Assembly: GCA_963759095.1 (NCBI GenBank)
Contig: CAVWYF010000017.1
Span: 65,418-129,417, forward strand
Length of the DNA: 64,000 nt
Direction of reading: 5' to 3'
DNA from: Anderseniella sp963759095
Lineage (GTDB): Bacteria; Pseudomonadota; Alphaproteobacteria; Rhizobiales; Aestuariivirgaceae
Shown piece after piece: positions 1 to 7,563 of the stretch (its first letter is position 1; the number at the start of each line of letters is the position of its first letter). A program made the translations under genes and the position numbers. The notes beneath the pieces are model-generated. The model was not told the origin of the DNA. It did no database searches and saw only the letters and a program-made list of their open reading frames with translations.

Positions 1-1014
1 GGATACAAGCTCACTGACATGCTCCGGCGGCGTTTCTTTTCGTATCCCGTGACCAAGATTGAAGATATGCCTGTCCATCGGCAGATCCTGCAATATCGAC
101 CTTGTCGCATTCAGCATCCCATCCCCGCCACCGATCAGGGAAAGCGGGTCGAGATTGCCCTGTACGACGCAATGCTCAATCAGATTGTCCCTGGCCCACT
201 TTGTGTTGACCGGCCATTCAATGCTGACCCCGTCAACTTTACTCGCCGCCACAAAATCGGTTTGGGAGACCCCGACACCACGAGCAAAACCGATTACCGG
301 CGCATGAGGGTGGCGCTTTTTCAGCTCGGACCGGATCGCCGCAATGGGTGCGAAACAATACCGCTCCAGCAACTCACCGCTCAGATCGCCTGACCAGGTG
401 TCGAAAATCTGCAGGACCTCGGCACCGGCTTCAACCTGGCACGACAAATATTCAATGGAGGAAACAACCAGCTTGTCGATAAGCTCGTTCAACCAGGCTT
501 CATTTGCAAAAGCTGCCAGCCGAGATGCAGCCCGTTCAACAGACGTACCGCCTTCAATCATGTAGGTCGCAACCGTCCAGGGCGCGCCGCAAAACCCGAT
601 CAGTGTCTTGTCATCATCAAGTTTCGCCTTGATCGCAGAAACAGAATCGTAAACCGGAGACAGTGTCTTGTTGAGATCATCGATACCACTCGCCAGCTGA
701 GCAACCTCGGAAACCGAGCCAATCTTTCTCAGGACTGGTCCTTCATTTTCACGAAAGTCCAGATCACAACCCATTGCCTGCGGGATCAGCAGAATATCAG
801 CAAACAAAATAGCTGCATCCAGATCAAAACGGCGCAATGGCTGCAATGTCACTTCGCAGGCAAGCTCAGGGGTATAACAAAGATTCAAAAAGCCGCCTGC
901 CGTTTGCCTGACTTCCCGATACTCCGGCAGATAGCGTCCTGCCTGTCTCATAAGCCAGACCGGGCGGCGTGATGGAGACAAACCTGTAAGGGTATCCAGT
1001 AGGGGCTTGCTCAA
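1..1014 (-). CDS. hemE: Uroporphyrinogen decarboxylase, 3'-truncated by window edge
   Basis: Cytoplasmic enzyme of haem synthesis that decarboxylates the four acetate side chains of uroporphyrinogen III to give coproporphyrinogen III. Reading the minus strand from 1014 gives 338 residues. They include the family N-terminal signature PVWLMRQAGRYLPEYR, the segment APWTVATYMIEGG near the middle, and a C-terminal NLGHGI motif just before the window edge. The family is about 340-345 residues long, so only a few codons and the stop are missing. I chose the TTG at 1014 because an AAGGA lies about 9 bases upstream and the product then begins SKPLLDTL, close to other HemE starts; there is no in-frame ATG at this place. 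It is divergent from ppsR across the probable origin, the hemE-DUF299 arrangement described for Caulobacter and Rickettsia. Confidence 0.95.
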   Translation of the reverse strand, partial: MSKPLLDTLTGLSPSRRPVWLMRQAGRYLPEYREVRQTAGGFLNLCYTPELACEVTLQPLRRFDLDAAILFADILLIPQAMGCDLDFRENEGPVLRKIGSVSEVAQLASGIDDLNKTLSPVYDSVSAIKAKLDDDKTLIGFCGAPWTVATYMIEGGTSVERAASRLAAFANEAWLNELIDKLVVSSIEYLSCQVEAGAEVLQIFDTWSGDLSGELLERYCFAPIAAIRSELKKRHPHAPVIGFARGVGVSQTDFVAASKVDGVSIEWPVNTKWARDNLIEHCVVQGNLDPLSLIGGGDGMLNATRSILQDLPMDRHIFNLGHGIRKETPPEHVSELVS

Positions 1015-1069
1015 TCTCTTTATCCTTCTTTCAAACAATCTATATCTTTAGGTGTTGATGATGTTGTGC

Positions 1070-1078
1070 TGTGGATAG
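1070..1078 (-). promoter_or_regulatory. DnaA-box-like site TGTGGATAG
   Basis: Reads CTATCCACA on the minus strand, one base from the consensus TTATCCACA. It is the hemE-proximal site of the candidate origin. Confidence 0.5.
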
Positions 1079-1122
1079 CAAAAACGAATCTTTTTCAACA
1101 GCGGTCACGTAGACACAGTCCT

Positions 1123-1131
1123 TTATCCACG
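1123..1131 (+). promoter_or_regulatory. DnaA-box-like site TTATCCACG
   Basis: Eight of nine bases match the DnaA box TTATCCACA. It lies about 45 bp from the previous site and on the opposite strand, between that site and the AT-rich stretch. Confidence 0.55.
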
Positions 1132-1177
1132 CAAATCACATAAACTTTCCCAGCCTGATTTGCATCTATAACCACCT

Positions 1178-1213
1178 GATATAATTATATAAATAATTCC
1201 AGAAAAATATTTC
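1178..1213. other. AT-rich stretch, candidate unwinding element of oriC
   Basis: About 36 bases made almost only of A and T (runs such as TATAATTATATAAATAATT), in a window that is otherwise GC-rich. It lies between the two pairs of DnaA-box-like sites, as expected of a DNA unwinding element. It could instead hold promoter -10 elements for hemE or ppsR. Confidence 0.45.
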
Positions 1214-1322
1214 CTCACAATCAGATCACAGCTATTACGGACATACAGATGAAATATCCGCAGCTATCAACAGCTGAAATACCTATCCAGTGTCACCGGT
1301 ATTCTGAACAAGGCGCGCTGCA

Positions 1323-1331
1323 TGTGGATCA
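1323..1331 (-). promoter_or_regulatory. DnaA-box-like site, G-box form TGATCCACA
   Basis: On the minus strand it reads exactly TGATCCACA, the form called a G-box in the Caulobacter origin. It lies on the ppsR side of the AT-rich stretch. Confidence 0.55.
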
Positions 1332-1360
1332 AACAAATATGCAGCCGATCCAGCTTCCTC

Positions 1361-1369
1361 TTTTCCACA
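1361..1369 (+). promoter_or_regulatory. DnaA-box-like site TTTTCCACA
   Basis: One base from TTATCCACA, 27 bp before the proposed ppsR start. Binding here could also affect ppsR transcription. Confidence 0.45.
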
Positions 1370-1395
1370 ATTCATAAACACGCTATGCCCGGCTT

Positions 1396-2229
1396 ATGAA
1401 AACCACAGCCAAACAATATTTCCACATGCACATGGTTTCCGACGCGACCGGCGAAACCCTGAATACCGTAGCCAGGGCCGCGACCGCTTACTATGCCGGC
1501 TACCAGCCCATTGAACATATCTACACCCTGGTCAGGACCTCCAAGCAACTTGATCGAATGATTGGCGAAGTGGAAAAGCAACCAGGCATCGTCCTGTACA
1601 CAATCGCAGACGCCAAACTGAAAGCTGAAATAGAACAGCGCTGCGAAGCCTTGTCGATTCCGTGTATCTCAATTCTTGATCCGGTTATCGCCAGTCTTGC
1701 CACATATCTCAATGCCAAATCCAAACCCCATATTGGCGGCCAGCATGTTCTCAATGCCGAGTATTTTCAGAGAATTGATGCGCTGAATTATACCATGGCT
1801 CACGATGATGGTCAGATAACGCAAGATCTGGAATCGGCAGATGTCGTCTTGCTCGGTGTAAGCAGGTCGTCCAAGACACCGACAAGCATCTATCTGGCCA
1901 ATCGGGGTATCAAGACCGCGAACATCCCACTTGTGCCGGGCATCCCGACGCCACCTGGATTAAGCAAACTAAAGCACCCCCTGATTGTCGGGTTGATTGC
2001 CAGTGCTGATCGCATTTCACAGATTCGTCGTCATCGCCTGCTGACGCTGAATGAAGGGCGCGATACATCTTATGTGGATCGCAAAGCGATTACCGAAGAG
2101 CTGCTGGCAATGCGAAAACTATGCAGTGCGAACCATTGGCCCATTATTGATGTTACCCGCCGGTCCATTGAAGAAACCGCTGCTGCTGTCATGAACCTCA
2201 TGGCAGAACCCGATGCTAAATCCGGATGA
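1396..2229 (+). CDS. ppsR: Pyruvate, phosphate dikinase / PEP synthase regulatory protein (DUF299)
   Basis: Bifunctional serine/threonine kinase and Pi-dependent phosphorylase that switches PEP synthase or pyruvate phosphate dikinase off with ADP and on again with phosphate. The 277-residue product has the DUF299 P-loop GVSRSSKTPTS at residues 154-164, followed by the conserved YLANRG and a later GLIASADRISQIR segment; length matches the family. The ATG at 1396 has no clear Shine-Dalgarno sequence, and ATGs at 1426 and 1432 are alternatives that would start at the conserved HMVSDATGET segment. It is the first gene of a tightly packed cluster and its TGA overlaps the region upstream of maf. 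Which target it regulates cannot be told from this window; neither PEP synthase nor PPDK is here. Confidence 0.93.
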   Translation: MKTTAKQYFHMHMVSDATGETLNTVARAATAYYAGYQPIEHIYTLVRTSKQLDRMIGEVEKQPGIVLYTIADAKLKAEIEQRCEALSIPCISILDPVIASLATYLNAKSKPHIGGQHVLNAEYFQRIDALNYTMAHDDGQITQDLESADVVLLGVSRSSKTPTSIYLANRGIKTANIPLVPGIPTPPGLSKLKHPLIVGLIASADRISQIRRHRLLTLNEGRDTSYVDRKAITEELLAMRKLCSANHWPIIDVTRRSIEETAAAVMNLMAEPDAKSG

Positions 2230-2246
2230 ACCAGGACCCGAGACCA

Positions 2247-2837
2247 ATGAAACTGATCCTTGCATCAAACAGTGCGGCACGCCGGCAAATGCTGAGCGAT
2301 GCGGGTTATCGGTTTGAGGCAACTGCTGCTGACCTTGACGAGGGTGCATTGAAAACTGCACATCTGGAGTCCGGCCTGCCCGCTGACGGTCTGGCGCTTG
2401 TGCTGGCCAACGCCAAGGCACAGGCGGTCAGCAAAAATCATCCTGCCGATCTGGTGATCGGCTCGGATCAGGTTCTGATTTGTGACGGGAAAGTTTTCAC
2501 CAAGGTAAACAGCCTGCCGCAAGCTGCCCAACAGCTTACCGAATTGCAGGGCAAGACCCATGTTCTGATTTCAGCCGTTGCGTGCTGGCATGAAAATCAA
2601 CCGCTGTTTCAAACCTCGGAAACTGCCAGCATGGGCATGTATCGGCTCACTGCCAAAGATATAGATACATATTTGGCGGAGACAGGATCATCAATTCTGG
2701 GATCGGTCGGATGTTACCAGATTGAGGGAAAAGGCATTCGGCTATTTGAAGAAATCCGGGGATCGCATTTTGCCATTATGGGAATGCCGATGACCCCGCT
2801 TGTTAAATTTCTCAAGAGCCAGGGCAGCTTGCCATGA
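2247..2837 (+). CDS. maf: Maf family nucleotide pyrophosphatase
   Basis: Maf/HAM1-fold pyrophosphatase that hydrolyses non-canonical or modified nucleoside triphosphates, usually dTTP/UTP or methylated NTPs depending on subclass. The product has the N-terminal LILASNSAARR motif, an SDQV motif in the middle (VIGSDQVLICDG) and a C-terminal GCYQIEGKG. I chose the ATG at 2247, with an AGGA about 10 bases upstream, giving 196 residues. An upstream ATG at 2226 overlaps the ppsR stop as ATGA and would add MNQDPRP, but has no Shine-Dalgarno sequence. The 3' end overlaps aroE by four bases (ATGA), implying translational coupling. The C-terminal segment GCYQIEG points to the YceF-like or general Maf type; the exact substrate is uncertain. 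Confidence 0.9.
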   Translation: MKLILASNSAARRQMLSDAGYRFEATAADLDEGALKTAHLESGLPADGLALVLANAKAQAVSKNHPADLVIGSDQVLICDGKVFTKVNSLPQAAQQLTELQGKTHVLISAVACWHENQPLFQTSETASMGMYRLTAKDIDTYLAETGSSILGSVGCYQIEGKGIRLFEEIRGSHFAIMGMPMTPLVKFLKSQGSLP

Positions 2838-3682
2838 CCCCGACCACAACCAATCACGTCTGTATTCTGGGACACGGCATCACCTACTCGCGATCACCAC
2901 TGATCCACAATCACTGGATCGCGAAGTATGGAGTCGATTCTGAGTATGGCATCTGCGATTTGCCCGCAGAAAAACTGCCCGACTTCCTGTCCTCCATCCG
3001 GGAGGGGAAATCAGCCGGCTGCAATGTGACAACGCCATACAAGCAAGCAGTTGTTCAATATCTTGATGCCATTGATGACGCCGCTTCAGCCATTGGCAGC
3101 GTCAATACGATTTATCGCCGTGATGGCCTGCTCAGAGGAACTTCGACCGATGGGGCCGGATATATTGGCCATCTTGAAAACACCCATCCCGACCTGCAGT
3201 TGAAAAACGCCAAAGTGCTTATACTAGGGGCCGGCGGTGCCGCCCGCAGCATCGCTGCCGCGCTGGTGCAAAGTGGCTGCTCAGTGATTTACATCGCCAA
3301 TCGGACATTGGAAAAGGCGCGCGAAATTGCCGGGCTTCAACCAGATATAATTGAGCCGGTAGCATGGGATGATTTGCAGTCAACCGCGGGGCTCGTGGAT
3401 TTGCTAGTCAATACGACTTCACTTGGCATGGTTGGCCGGCAACCTCTGGTGTTCCCACTTGAAGACACCCAACAGAACTGCGTCGTGAGCGACATTGTCT
3501 ATGCGCCCCTGGAAACCGAATTGCTGGCCCAGGCCCGCAGTCTTGGCCGGCCGGTTCTTGACGGGCTTGGTATGTTGTTGCACCAGGCAGTGCCGGGATT
3601 TCAGTTGTGGTTTGGCATCCTGCCACAGGTCACGGACGAATTGCGGGCGCTGGTCGAACAGGATTTGCTGTCTCATGGCTGA
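2834..3682 (+). CDS. aroE: Shikimate dehydrogenase (NADP+)
   Basis: Fourth step of the shikimate pathway: reduces 3-dehydroshikimate to shikimate with NADPH in the cytoplasm. The 282-residue product carries the substrate-binding SRSPLIHN near residue 19, NVTTPYK with the catalytic lysine, STDGAGY, the nucleotide-binding GAGGAARS loop, and NTTSLGM before the C-terminal region. Length is normal for the family. It starts inside the maf stop (ATGA) and its own stop overlaps the coaE start by eight bases, so the three genes are probably cotranscribed. Confidence 0.96.
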   Translation: MTPTTTNHVCILGHGITYSRSPLIHNHWIAKYGVDSEYGICDLPAEKLPDFLSSIREGKSAGCNVTTPYKQAVVQYLDAIDDAASAIGSVNTIYRRDGLLRGTSTDGAGYIGHLENTHPDLQLKNAKVLILGAGGAARSIAAALVQSGCSVIYIANRTLEKAREIAGLQPDIIEPVAWDDLQSTAGLVDLLVNTTSLGMVGRQPLVFPLEDTQQNCVVSDIVYAPLETELLAQARSLGRPVLDGLGMLLHQAVPGFQLWFGILPQVTDELRALVEQDLLSHG

Positions 3683-4301
3683 TGGATCCGTTCTCAAAGT
3701 AGCGCTCACCGGGTCTATCGCCATGGGCAAATCGACAGTTGCGGCCATGTTGCAAGACGAAGGGGTTGCGGTATTTGATGCCGATGCTGTCGTCCACCAG
3801 CTTTACGCCAAAGATGGCAAGGCGGTCGAACCCGTGGGCCGGCTGTTTCCAACTGTCGTCAAGCAAGGCGCAATTGATCGCGCTGAGCTATCAAAGCAAG
3901 TGCTGAACGACACCCAAGCCATGAAAAAACTGGAGGCAATTGTGCATCCTCTGGTTCGCCGCGAGCAGGCGGTGTTCATGGACTCGGTAAAATCATCTGA
4001 AAACGCCATCGCGGTGTTTGACATACCCCTGTTGTTTGAAACCGGGCGGGCGGAAGAGTTTGACGCGGTTCTGGTGGTATCAGCCGCTTATGAAATCCAG
4101 CGCGCGCGTGCACTGGCCAGGCCAGGCATGAGCGAGGCAAAGTTTGAAGCCATACTGGCAAGGCAGGTCCCCGATGAGGAAAAACGCGCGCGCGCAACTC
4201 ATGTAATTTCCACAGATGTGCCGCTGGAGGATACACGGACGCAGGTTCTTGCTATTGTAAGTGAGCTTCAAATACTTGCCGGAGACCGCCCGCATGCGTG
4301 A
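3675..4301 (+). CDS. coaE: Dephospho-CoA kinase
   Basis: Last step of coenzyme A synthesis: phosphorylates the 3'-hydroxyl of dephospho-CoA with ATP. The 208-residue product begins with the beta-strand and P-loop LTGSIAMGKST, here with SIAM where GIGS is more usual, followed by FDADAVVHQLY and the VFDIPLLFETG segment that contacts substrate. The frame is open for 60 codons upstream of the ATG at 3675, but that part lies within aroE and looks like out-of-frame translation. The start overlaps the end of aroE, and the end overlaps the dnaQ start by eight bases. Confidence 0.95.
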   Translation: MADGSVLKVALTGSIAMGKSTVAAMLQDEGVAVFDADAVVHQLYAKDGKAVEPVGRLFPTVVKQGAIDRAELSKQVLNDTQAMKKLEAIVHPLVRREQAVFMDSVKSSENAIAVFDIPLLFETGRAEEFDAVLVVSAAYEIQRARALARPGMSEAKFEAILARQVPDEEKRARATHVISTDVPLEDTRTQVLAIVSELQILAGDRPHA

Positions 4302-4992
4302 AATCGTGATGGATACCGAAACCACAGGTCTTGACCCGTTTACCGGTCATCGCATCGTGGAGATTGGCGCCGTTGAACTTCTCAATCATATTCCGACCGG
4401 CAGTGTCTATCATCAGTACATCAACCCGCAGCGCGACATGCCTGAAGAGGCCTTCAATGTGCACGGGCTGTCGGAAGAATTTCTGGGTTCAAAACCGCTC
4501 TTTGCAGACATAGCGCAGGATTTTCTCAAGTTCATCGATGACGGCATTTTGATCATTCACAATGCGCCGTTCGACATGAAATTCCTCAATGCCGAATTTT
4601 CCTGGATTGACACCGAGCAGCTGTCAATGGACCGGGTCATCGATACGCTGGCACTTGCCCGCAAACGCTATCCGATGGGCCCGAACAGCCTTGATGCATT
4701 GTGCCGGCGCTACGGAATCGACAACTCCAGACGCGACAAGCACGGCGCATTGCTCGATTCGGAACTGCTGGCTGACGTCTATATGGAACTGATCGGCGGT
4801 CGCCAGACCGTGCTTGGTCTTACCAGCGACACCCATCAGGTCGAACAGAAAGTCGAGGTCGGGCAAATCCAGGTAAGTGCCCGCCCGGCCCCGCTTCCAG
4901 GCCGGCTGAGCCAGGCGGAGGCCGATGCGCACAATGACATGATTGCGGGTCTTGGAGACAAGGCGCTGTGGCGCAGTGCCGGCAACAACTAG
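4294..4992 (+). CDS. dnaQ: DNA polymerase III epsilon subunit (3'-5' proofreading exonuclease)
   Basis: DEDDh exonuclease that proofreads for the replicative polymerase and binds the alpha subunit. The 232-residue product starts MREIVMDTETTG, giving motif ExoI (Asp and Glu metal ligands) at once. HNAPFDMKFL provides ExoII and HGALLDSELLADVY provides ExoIII with its catalytic His and Asp. The C-terminal 50 residues are less conserved and would carry the alpha-binding segment. The in-frame TTG region further upstream (4261) would add residues from within coaE and is unlikely. The eight-base overlap with coaE puts dnaQ at the end of the ppsR-maf-aroE-coaE-dnaQ cluster. Confidence 0.95.
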   Translation: MREIVMDTETTGLDPFTGHRIVEIGAVELLNHIPTGSVYHQYINPQRDMPEEAFNVHGLSEEFLGSKPLFADIAQDFLKFIDDGILIIHNAPFDMKFLNAEFSWIDTEQLSMDRVIDTLALARKRYPMGPNSLDALCRRYGIDNSRRDKHGALLDSELLADVYMELIGGRQTVLGLTSDTHQVEQKVEVGQIQVSARPAPLPGRLSQAEADAHNDMIAGLGDKALWRSAGNN

Positions 4993-5084
4993 GGTCACGA
5001 CCTGTAAATTCCTGGGAGAGCCAAGGTCCGATAAGCGGACAAGGTGAGCATGGAGATCAGTCTGATGAAAGACTGCTTCTGACC

Positions 5085-5302
5085 GATACTGTTGAAAAAC
5101 TCAAAAATTGCGGAGTCTTATATTTTCGCTATCGGAGCAAAATATCGAAAACCGCTGCTAAATTTGCTCGCCGTGATGGACAGGTGCTTCAGGGTAGCGA
5201 TACTCGAAAATTGGCTACCCCTTCGGCGAAAATTTCCAAACCCCTCTCTATGGGGCGGAAATTTTTAGACCAGAGGCAAATGTGGAGTTTTTCAACAGTA
5301 TC
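5085..5302. mobile_element. MITE-like element, 218 bp, with perfect 18-bp terminal inverted repeats
   Basis: The ends are GATACTGTTGAAAAACTC (5085-5102) and its exact reverse complement GAGTTTTTCAACAGTATC (5285-5302). Weaker similarity continues inwards for about another dozen bases (TTGC at 5108-5111 against GCAA at 5277-5280), as in insertion-sequence ends. Internal hairpins are present: GAGCAAA/TTTGCTC at 5135-5141 and 5163-5169, and ATTTTCGC/GCGAAAAT at 5122-5129 and 5227-5234. It encodes no transposase. If the true ends are CTGTTGAAA..., the flanking TA on both sides could be a TA target duplication, but this is not certain. It appears inserted between dnaQ and its terminator. I infer a non-autonomous relic; no second copy is present in the window. 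Confidence 0.6.
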
Positions 5303-5340
5303 AGCTCACAGCAGTCGTTTGGCATATGTCAGATTAATCG

Positions 5341-5366
5341 GCCCTGACCTTGACCTCAGGGCTTTT
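5341..5366 (+). terminator. Intrinsic terminator of the ppsR-dnaQ cluster
   Basis: A seven-base perfect stem, GCCCTGA (5341-5347) and TCAGGGC (5356-5362), with an eight-base loop, is followed directly by TTTT. The T run lies on the plus strand, so it serves transcription coming from dnaQ, 349 bases past the dnaQ stop with the MITE-like element between. Confidence 0.6.
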
Positions 5367-5431
5367 CTCGTAAAAGCCGGTACCGGTTTTGCGACCAGGA
5401 AATGTGTCAAAAAGCCATGGAGCAGTCCAGT

Positions 5432-5456
5432 TTTTGATGGACTCAAAACCGTGCCC
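5432..5456. repeat. Short hairpin repeat, copy 1 of 2
   Basis: TTTTGA (5432-5437), a five-base loop and TCAAAA (5443-5448) are followed by CCGTGCCC. The same arrangement, with a different loop, occurs at 58020-58046. The arms and the 3' flank are shared, the loop is not, which suggests a small dispersed structured element, possibly a secB transcript end. Confidence 0.4.
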
Positions 5457-5483
5457 TATCCCGCTATTGCCGATCTGCCAGGA

Positions 5484-6014
5484 TTATGCGCTGGCGGATT
5501 CAGCGGCAACGCGCTGTTGATACATGGCTGCAAAGTCAATTGGATCAAGCATAAGCGGAGGAAAACCGCCATTGCGGGTCACGTCGGCAACAATCTGTCT
5601 GGCGAACGGGAATATCATGCGCGGGCATTCAACCAGGACAATCGGGTGAAGAGCATCCTGCGGGATATTTTCCAGCCGGAAAATGCCTGCATAAAGCAGC
5701 TCGGTGGCGAAAACCACCTTGTCCTTGTGCATAGCCTTCGCATCGAGATGCAGTTCGACTTCAAAATCCGTTTCGGCCAGTGGTTTGGCGTTTACATTTA
5801 CAGATATGTTGATTTCCGGCTGGCCTTCCTGGCCGGCCAGCGACCGTGGCGCGTCGGGATTTTCAAATGAAAGATCCTTCACATACTGACCGAGAATTTT
5901 CATTGATGGCGCAGCGCCTTGGGTAGCCCCGTTGCTGCCGGCAGCTTCCGGTGCTGCTGCTGCTTCTGCTGCTGGTGCCGCCTTCTTGCTTGCCTTCTTC
6001 GCCGCTTTTGCCAT
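5484..6014 (-). CDS. secB: Protein-export chaperone SecB
   Basis: Tetrameric cytoplasmic chaperone that keeps preproteins unfolded and hands them to SecA. The 176-residue product has an unusual N-terminal tail of about 35 residues rich in Ala and Lys (MAKAAKKASKKAAPAAEAA), then the SecB fold starting near PSMKILGQYVKDLSFENP. It contains the conserved FELHLD-like segment (EVELHLDAKA), LLYAGIFRLENIP and PMLxPIDF-like (PPLMLDPIDFAAMY). The ATG at 6014 is preferred over the TTG two codons upstream. E. coli SecB has about 155 residues; the excess here is the low-complexity tail. SecB next to dnaQ and FxsA is a common alphaproteobacterial arrangement. Confidence 0.95.
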   Translation of the reverse strand: MAKAAKKASKKAAPAAEAAAAPEAAGSNGATQGAAPSMKILGQYVKDLSFENPDAPRSLAGQEGQPEINISVNVNAKPLAETDFEVELHLDAKAMHKDKVVFATELLYAGIFRLENIPQDALHPIVLVECPRMIFPFARQIVADVTRNGGFPPLMLDPIDFAAMYQQRVAAESASA

Positions 6015-6139
6015 GTTCAATCTGCCCTTTGAGTCATAAAGTCGTATTTGTTACAGAATGCGTGGCTATCACGGCATCTGCATTCGTGCAAGTTATCATG
6101 CTGCCCCGCCAAAATTCGATGTGATCCTTATCACCGGTA

Positions 6140-6646
6140 TTATTGATTACGTTGCGTATTGCCGGGTTTTTCTGCGCCATTTTCAGGTGTCTCGTCAATC
6201 TCGACAGCTTCGATATCAATAACGGTGCCGCCCGACCGGTTCGGGTTGCCTCTTGTCTGTGTTGATGACCACTGTGTCGATGTGACAATATTGGGTTCGA
6301 TAATTTTCCAGATTTTCGCTGCAATCAGCTCGCGTACCGGCGGTATCAACAAGGCAAACCCGAGTGTGTCTGTGGCAAAGCCGGGTGTGAGTAAAAGAAC
6401 GCCTGCTATCAGAACAAACAGCCCCTGGACCAATGCGGCCACCGGCATTTCTCCGCGATTGGCGGAATTCTGGACTTTACGAATTACATCAATGCCCTGA
6501 CTGCGTACAAGCATGGTGCCGGCAATGGCGGTCAGTATGATAAGCCCCAGTGTCGCGGGCACGCCAATATAGGAGCCGACCTGCAAAAAAAGCCCGATCT
6601 CCACAATCGGGACCACAACAAAAGCTAGAAACAGAAAAAATCGCAT
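6140..6646 (-). CDS. fxsA: FxsA family membrane protein
   Basis: Small inner-membrane protein; E. coli FxsA (YjeG) when overproduced relieves exclusion of phage T7 by the F plasmid, but its cellular role is unknown. The 168-residue product has a hydrophobic N-terminal helix (MRFFLFLAFVVVPIVEIGLF), the family GxxxT/LG segment (GVPATLGLIILTAIAGTMLVRSQG), a third hydrophobic stretch around residues 70-92 and the LLLTPGFATDTLGFALLIPPVR motif. A polar C-terminal tail of about 55 residues faces the cytoplasm if topology follows the family. It lies 119 bp upstream of secB on the same strand and is divergent from the Tim44-like gene. Confidence 0.9.
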   Translation of the reverse strand: MRFFLFLAFVVVPIVEIGLFLQVGSYIGVPATLGLIILTAIAGTMLVRSQGIDVIRKVQNSANRGEMPVAALVQGLFVLIAGVLLLTPGFATDTLGFALLIPPVRELIAAKIWKIIEPNIVTSTQWSSTQTRGNPNRSGGTVIDIEAVEIDETPENGAEKPGNTQRNQ

Positions 6647-6826
6647 TGGTAATCACACTTGATCGTTATGGTTCGCAAATTACGGCGCTTGGTGAATTGT
6701 CAGGTATGATCACAATGCCGCAGCATTGTACCTTTGTGCAATCAGTACTTATATAACAGTATGTAAACCAATTGCAGGCGTCATTGCCGCCGGCACACCA
6801 ACCAACGACAGGAACTGGCAAACGTC

Positions 6827-7555
6827 ATGAATCAGGTCTTTGACCCTTTCAATATTATTATTCTCGCAGTGGCTGTGATCATCTTCTTCCGTCTGCGCGC
6901 CGTGCTTGGTACCCGGACCGGCAACGAAAAGCCGTTCGACCCGTTCGCTGGTGAAAACGATGATGCACAAGCCTCGTCCCAGGATAATGTGGTGCCATTA
7001 CCGGGCCGAAACAAGCCGGCATCCGTCAATCCCCCCGATTTTGACGACGACGATGACGATGACGAGCGCAAGCCTGTCTGGCAAGGTTTTGCCAGAAAAG
7101 GCTCAGCTGTCGCGAAAGGTATTGAGAATCTGGTCAAGGCGGACAATGACTTTTCGCCGGGTGAATTTCTTGGCGGCGCGCGCATGGCCTATGAAATGAT
7201 CGTCAATGCCTTTGCAGAGGGTGACAAGCAGGCTCTGAAGCCGTTGTTGTCCAGGGAAGTTTATGACGGATTTGCAGCCGCGATTGATGAGCGCAAGAAA
7301 CTGCAGCACACACTGGAATCGAAATTTGTCGGTATCAACAAGGCCGATATCAGCAAAATCAGTATTGCCGGCGGCGATGCGCAGGTCAGCATCAAGTTCG
7401 TCAGCGACCTGATTACCGCAACCCTGGATGAAGAGGGCAGGGTGATTGATGGTGATCCGTCCGAAATCCAGCAAATCACAGACGTGTGGACCTTTGAGCG
7501 TCCGGTCAATTCACGCGATCCAAACTGGCGCCTGGTCGCCACCGAGGCTGACTGA
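6827..7555 (+). CDS. timA: Tim44/TimA domain protein, membrane-anchored
   Basis: The 242-residue product has an N-terminal membrane helix (about residues 8-22, FNIIILAVAVIIFF), a low-complexity linker with a run of seven Asp and one Glu near residues 73-80, and a C-terminal Tim44-like domain (about 110-240) with FLGGARMAYEMIVNAFAEGD and a closing DVWTFERPVNSRDPNWRLVATE. Known: alphaproteobacterial TimA is related to mitochondrial Tim44 and lies at the inner membrane; its bacterial function is not firmly established. It is divergent from fxsA/secB and nine bases upstream of mltA, so it probably shares the mltA transcript. The symbol rests on family resemblance. Confidence 0.85.
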   Translation: MNQVFDPFNIIILAVAVIIFFRLRAVLGTRTGNEKPFDPFAGENDDAQASSQDNVVPLPGRNKPASVNPPDFDDDDDDDERKPVWQGFARKGSAVAKGIENLVKADNDFSPGEFLGGARMAYEMIVNAFAEGDKQALKPLLSREVYDGFAAAIDERKKLQHTLESKFVGINKADISKISIAGGDAQVSIKFVSDLITATLDEEGRVIDGDPSEIQQITDVWTFERPVNSRDPNWRLVATEAD

Positions 7556-7563
7556 GAATAAGG

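Larger units (their letters stand above)
1015..1395. other. oriC: Probable chromosomal replication origin (oriC) in the hemE-ppsR gap
   Basis: This 381-bp divergent gap has no convincing ORF. It contains four sequences within one base of the DnaA box TTATCCACA (or its Caulobacter G-box form TGATCCACA), on both strands, and an AT-rich stretch at about 1178-1213. Known: the Caulobacter origin lies between hemE and the DUF299 gene (the ppsR family), and this synteny is shared by other alphaproteobacteria. Inference: this gap is oriC. It must also carry the promoters of hemE and ppsR, which I could not place. No clear CtrA site (TTAA-N7-TTAA) is visible. Position relative to a genome-wide GC-skew switch would settle it. 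Confidence 0.75.
4993..5483. other. Intergenic region between dnaQ and secB (convergent)
   Basis: This 491-bp gap between two converging genes has no credible gene. It contains a 218-bp inverted-repeat element (5085-5302), an intrinsic terminator pointing away from dnaQ (5341-5366) and a short hairpin repeat (5432-5456) with a relative at 58020-58046. A long plus-strand frame crossing the gap runs antisense into secB and matches nothing I recognise. Confidence 0.8.

Noticed and set aside
1091..1104. TTTTTCAACAG in the candidate origin resembling the MITE end motif
   Set aside because: Only about 11 bases agree and there is no partner inverted repeat; it is probably chance.
4968..5870. A 300-codon plus-strand frame from the dnaQ end through the intergenic gap into secB
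   Set aside because: Its second half is antisense to secB, its first half crosses the MITE-like element, and no domain is visible.
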